Below, piece by piece: positions 62,541 to 64,000 of a stretch of 64,000 nucleotides of DNA. This DNA is from Lanius collurio (taxonomy: Eukaryota > Chordata > Aves > Passeriformes > Laniidae): contig JACBWW010000023.1 of assembly GCA_020086605.1 (NCBI GenBank), forward strand, positions 2,415,453 to 2,479,452, in the 5' to 3' direction. Both the position numbers and the translations under genes were made by a program. Position 1 is the first letter of the stretch. Each line of letters starts with the position of its first letter. The notes under the pieces were generated by a model. That model saw only the letters and a list, made by a program, of their open reading frames with translations. It was not told the origin of the DNA and ran no database searches.

Positions 62541-64000
62541 AGCCTGCTCACCCTGTCCACCGTACATCTACTATGCTCCCCCACATCTCACTTTGGAGTC
62601 CTCCTGCACCTTCTCAGACCATATCCATTAAGAAAAGCTGCAAAAAGCCAGGAAAAGCTGGGCCCAGCACAGCCAGTCCCCTGCAGCCGCAGCAGCAGCC
62701 TGCCCGTGCGGAGCCAGCCGTGCCTGGCTCACCATACACCAGGGACTCTCTGGAAGACAATGACAGACACATGAATATGGCTGGAAATTTTACCACTGAA
62801 GTGTTTTCCATAGCAACCGTTGCTGGGGCAACCTGCATCCCAAGGAGCATCCATCCCAAAACACCCAGCCCTGTGTCCACTGGAGCTGGTAGAGAATCCC
62901 AGCATGGGACTGGTGGGACCCTCATTACACCACACTGGCAGCAGTACAGGGATGCTGTGGCAGCCAAGTCCAGCTCTGAGCATCCCTGTGCTGCAGGCCC
63001 CTGTAATGCTTCACTTTTCATCTTCTTTTTGGCATTTCATTTTCTCAAGGTGGGAGAAGCCAAAGGGAGACCTGTTGGTACCTGTCATCCCATGAGCGCT
63101 TGGCTGTGAAAGCAGGGATGTGCAGGAGCTGTTGCCAGCTCAGAGTGCTCAGCAGATGCAAGCGGTGATTTTTGGCTCTGATGGACTAAAAATGGGATCA
63201 CGTTTGACAGTGGACACTTTGATCTGAGCATCAACACAGGGAGAGGGAAAAGGGAAATCCTCACTGTTTTTAAGTCCAAAAGCAGGAAGCTTGTGGCCCC
63301 TCAACACCTGCCTGAAGGCATGTGGTGGCAGCTTCACCCTGGGGACACCTTGGGGATCTCAGGAGACCCTGGCCTGGTGGGCCCATACCAGGCTCAGGGT
63401 CTCCAAAGCAAACATGTGGCTTCATGGGATCAGCTGTAGAGTGGCAGGAGAGAGGCTGAGAAGCTTGGAGCCCATCCCAAGGATGCCCACGATGCTCAGT
63501 GCCTGCACTGTCACCACTGTCACCAACAAGAGGAAACCACAGTCCTCAGGCTGCACCCACCGGGGCAACTGCGGTTTGTGGGCACGACCGCAGTCCCTGC
63601 CACCGGATGTCTCCCACCCACAGCTGTGCCTCAGTTTCCCTTTGTGCCAGTGATACACAGGGACACTTGCCTCCAAGCTGGGGTCAGTGGTGGTGGCTCA
63701 AGTACTGCTTTTGGGGGAAGGGCATGTGTTTGCAATCTGGCCTCAACTCTGGCACCACACCCTGGTGTGACCCGAAAGTAACCCCAGAGGGTGAGAGAAA
63801 ATGCCGTGATGGGGACGGTGGCTGGGAGGCACGTGCACAGTCAGGGGCACATTCCTGACCTGTCTCCACATGCACCGCTGGCTCACTGGCCCATGGCTCT
63901 CACACAGGCCCACTCACTGCCCATTTGCTCGTGAGCCCACTGGCTGCAGGTACCACTTGTGTTCCTTCCCTTGGTTCCCTGTGTGCTCCAGCTCTCACAC

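Larger units (their letters stand above)
58651..64000. other. GC-rich intergenic DNA downstream of CFDP1
   Basis: No coding exon, splice-paired open frame or known repeat was recognised here apart from the pentanucleotide array and hairpins near 62169-62540. Open frames of up to about 200 codons occur on both strands but overlap each other and carry no conserved motif, as expected in GC-rich DNA. In vertebrates BCAR1 follows CFDP1 in the same orientation, so distal promoters or non-coding first exons of BCAR1 could lie here; that is inference from gene order and nothing in the sequence proves it. Confidence 0.6.

Noticed and set aside
62484..63109. Long frames starting with repeated Ala-Trp-Arg-Gly-Val units
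   Set aside because: They are translations of the GGCGT tandem repeat read into unrelated downstream sequence, with no sign of coding constraint.
58651..64000. Search for BCAR1 SH3-domain or start exons expected from vertebrate gene order
   Set aside because: No frame with the characteristic SH3 residues was found; the gene, if syntenic, begins beyond the window.
1..64000. tRNA, rRNA, CRISPR arrays, endogenous retroviral genes and bacterial-type operons
   Set aside because: None seen: no cloverleaf-type sequences, regular spacer arrays or polymerase/capsid motifs could be supported.

Overview
The window looks like bird genomic DNA. The only interspersed repeats I can recognise are CR1 LINE fragments, in a younger avian type and an older amniote type. 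Simple repeats are sparse, and the ends of the window are GC-rich while the middle is AT-richer. The species cannot be named from this sequence, and a turtle or crocodilian is not strictly excluded. There are no prokaryotic features: the many short open frames are almost all chance frames in introns and flanking DNA.

One protein-coding gene fills almost the whole window, on the + strand: CFDP1 (craniofacial development protein 1, BCNT/Bucentaur), the vertebrate counterpart of yeast Swc5 in the SRCAP/SWR1 chromatin remodelling complex that deposits H2A.Z. A CpG-rich promoter region occupies about 1-640. Six coding exons can be read directly: 295-355, 421-529, 1267-1498, 3263-3363, 52843-53001 and 57909-57999. 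All have GT/AG borders and compatible phases, and together give 753 nt (250 residues plus stop). The termination codon is at 57997-57999 and a good AATAAA signal lies at 58626-58631.

Layout: 1-640 promoter/CpG island with exons 1 and 2 separated by a 65-bp intron; 640-3363 exons 3 and 4; 3364-52842 one very large intronic interval (49.5 kb); 52843-53001 exon encoding the start of the BCNT-C domain; 53002-57908 last intron; 57909-58650 last coding exon and 3' UTR; 58650-64000 GC-rich intergenic DNA, where vertebrate gene order would place the approach to BCAR1. Relative to the mammalian protein, about 40 residues between the FDFAGEEV motif and the BCNT-C domain are missing from what I could read. 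That exon (called exon 5 here) should be phase 2/2 and should lie in the 49.5-kb interval, but I could not find it.

Non-genic structure worth attention: a 27-bp RNA-competent hairpin in the large intron (26593-26660), an odd-centred palindrome carrying two opposed E-boxes (5727-5749), a canonical G-quadruplex motif (36266-36292), six CR1 fragments of which two may be halves of one split element, and a (GGCGT)9 array next to a perfect 10-bp hairpin at 62459-62540. I see no convincing new protein system in this window.
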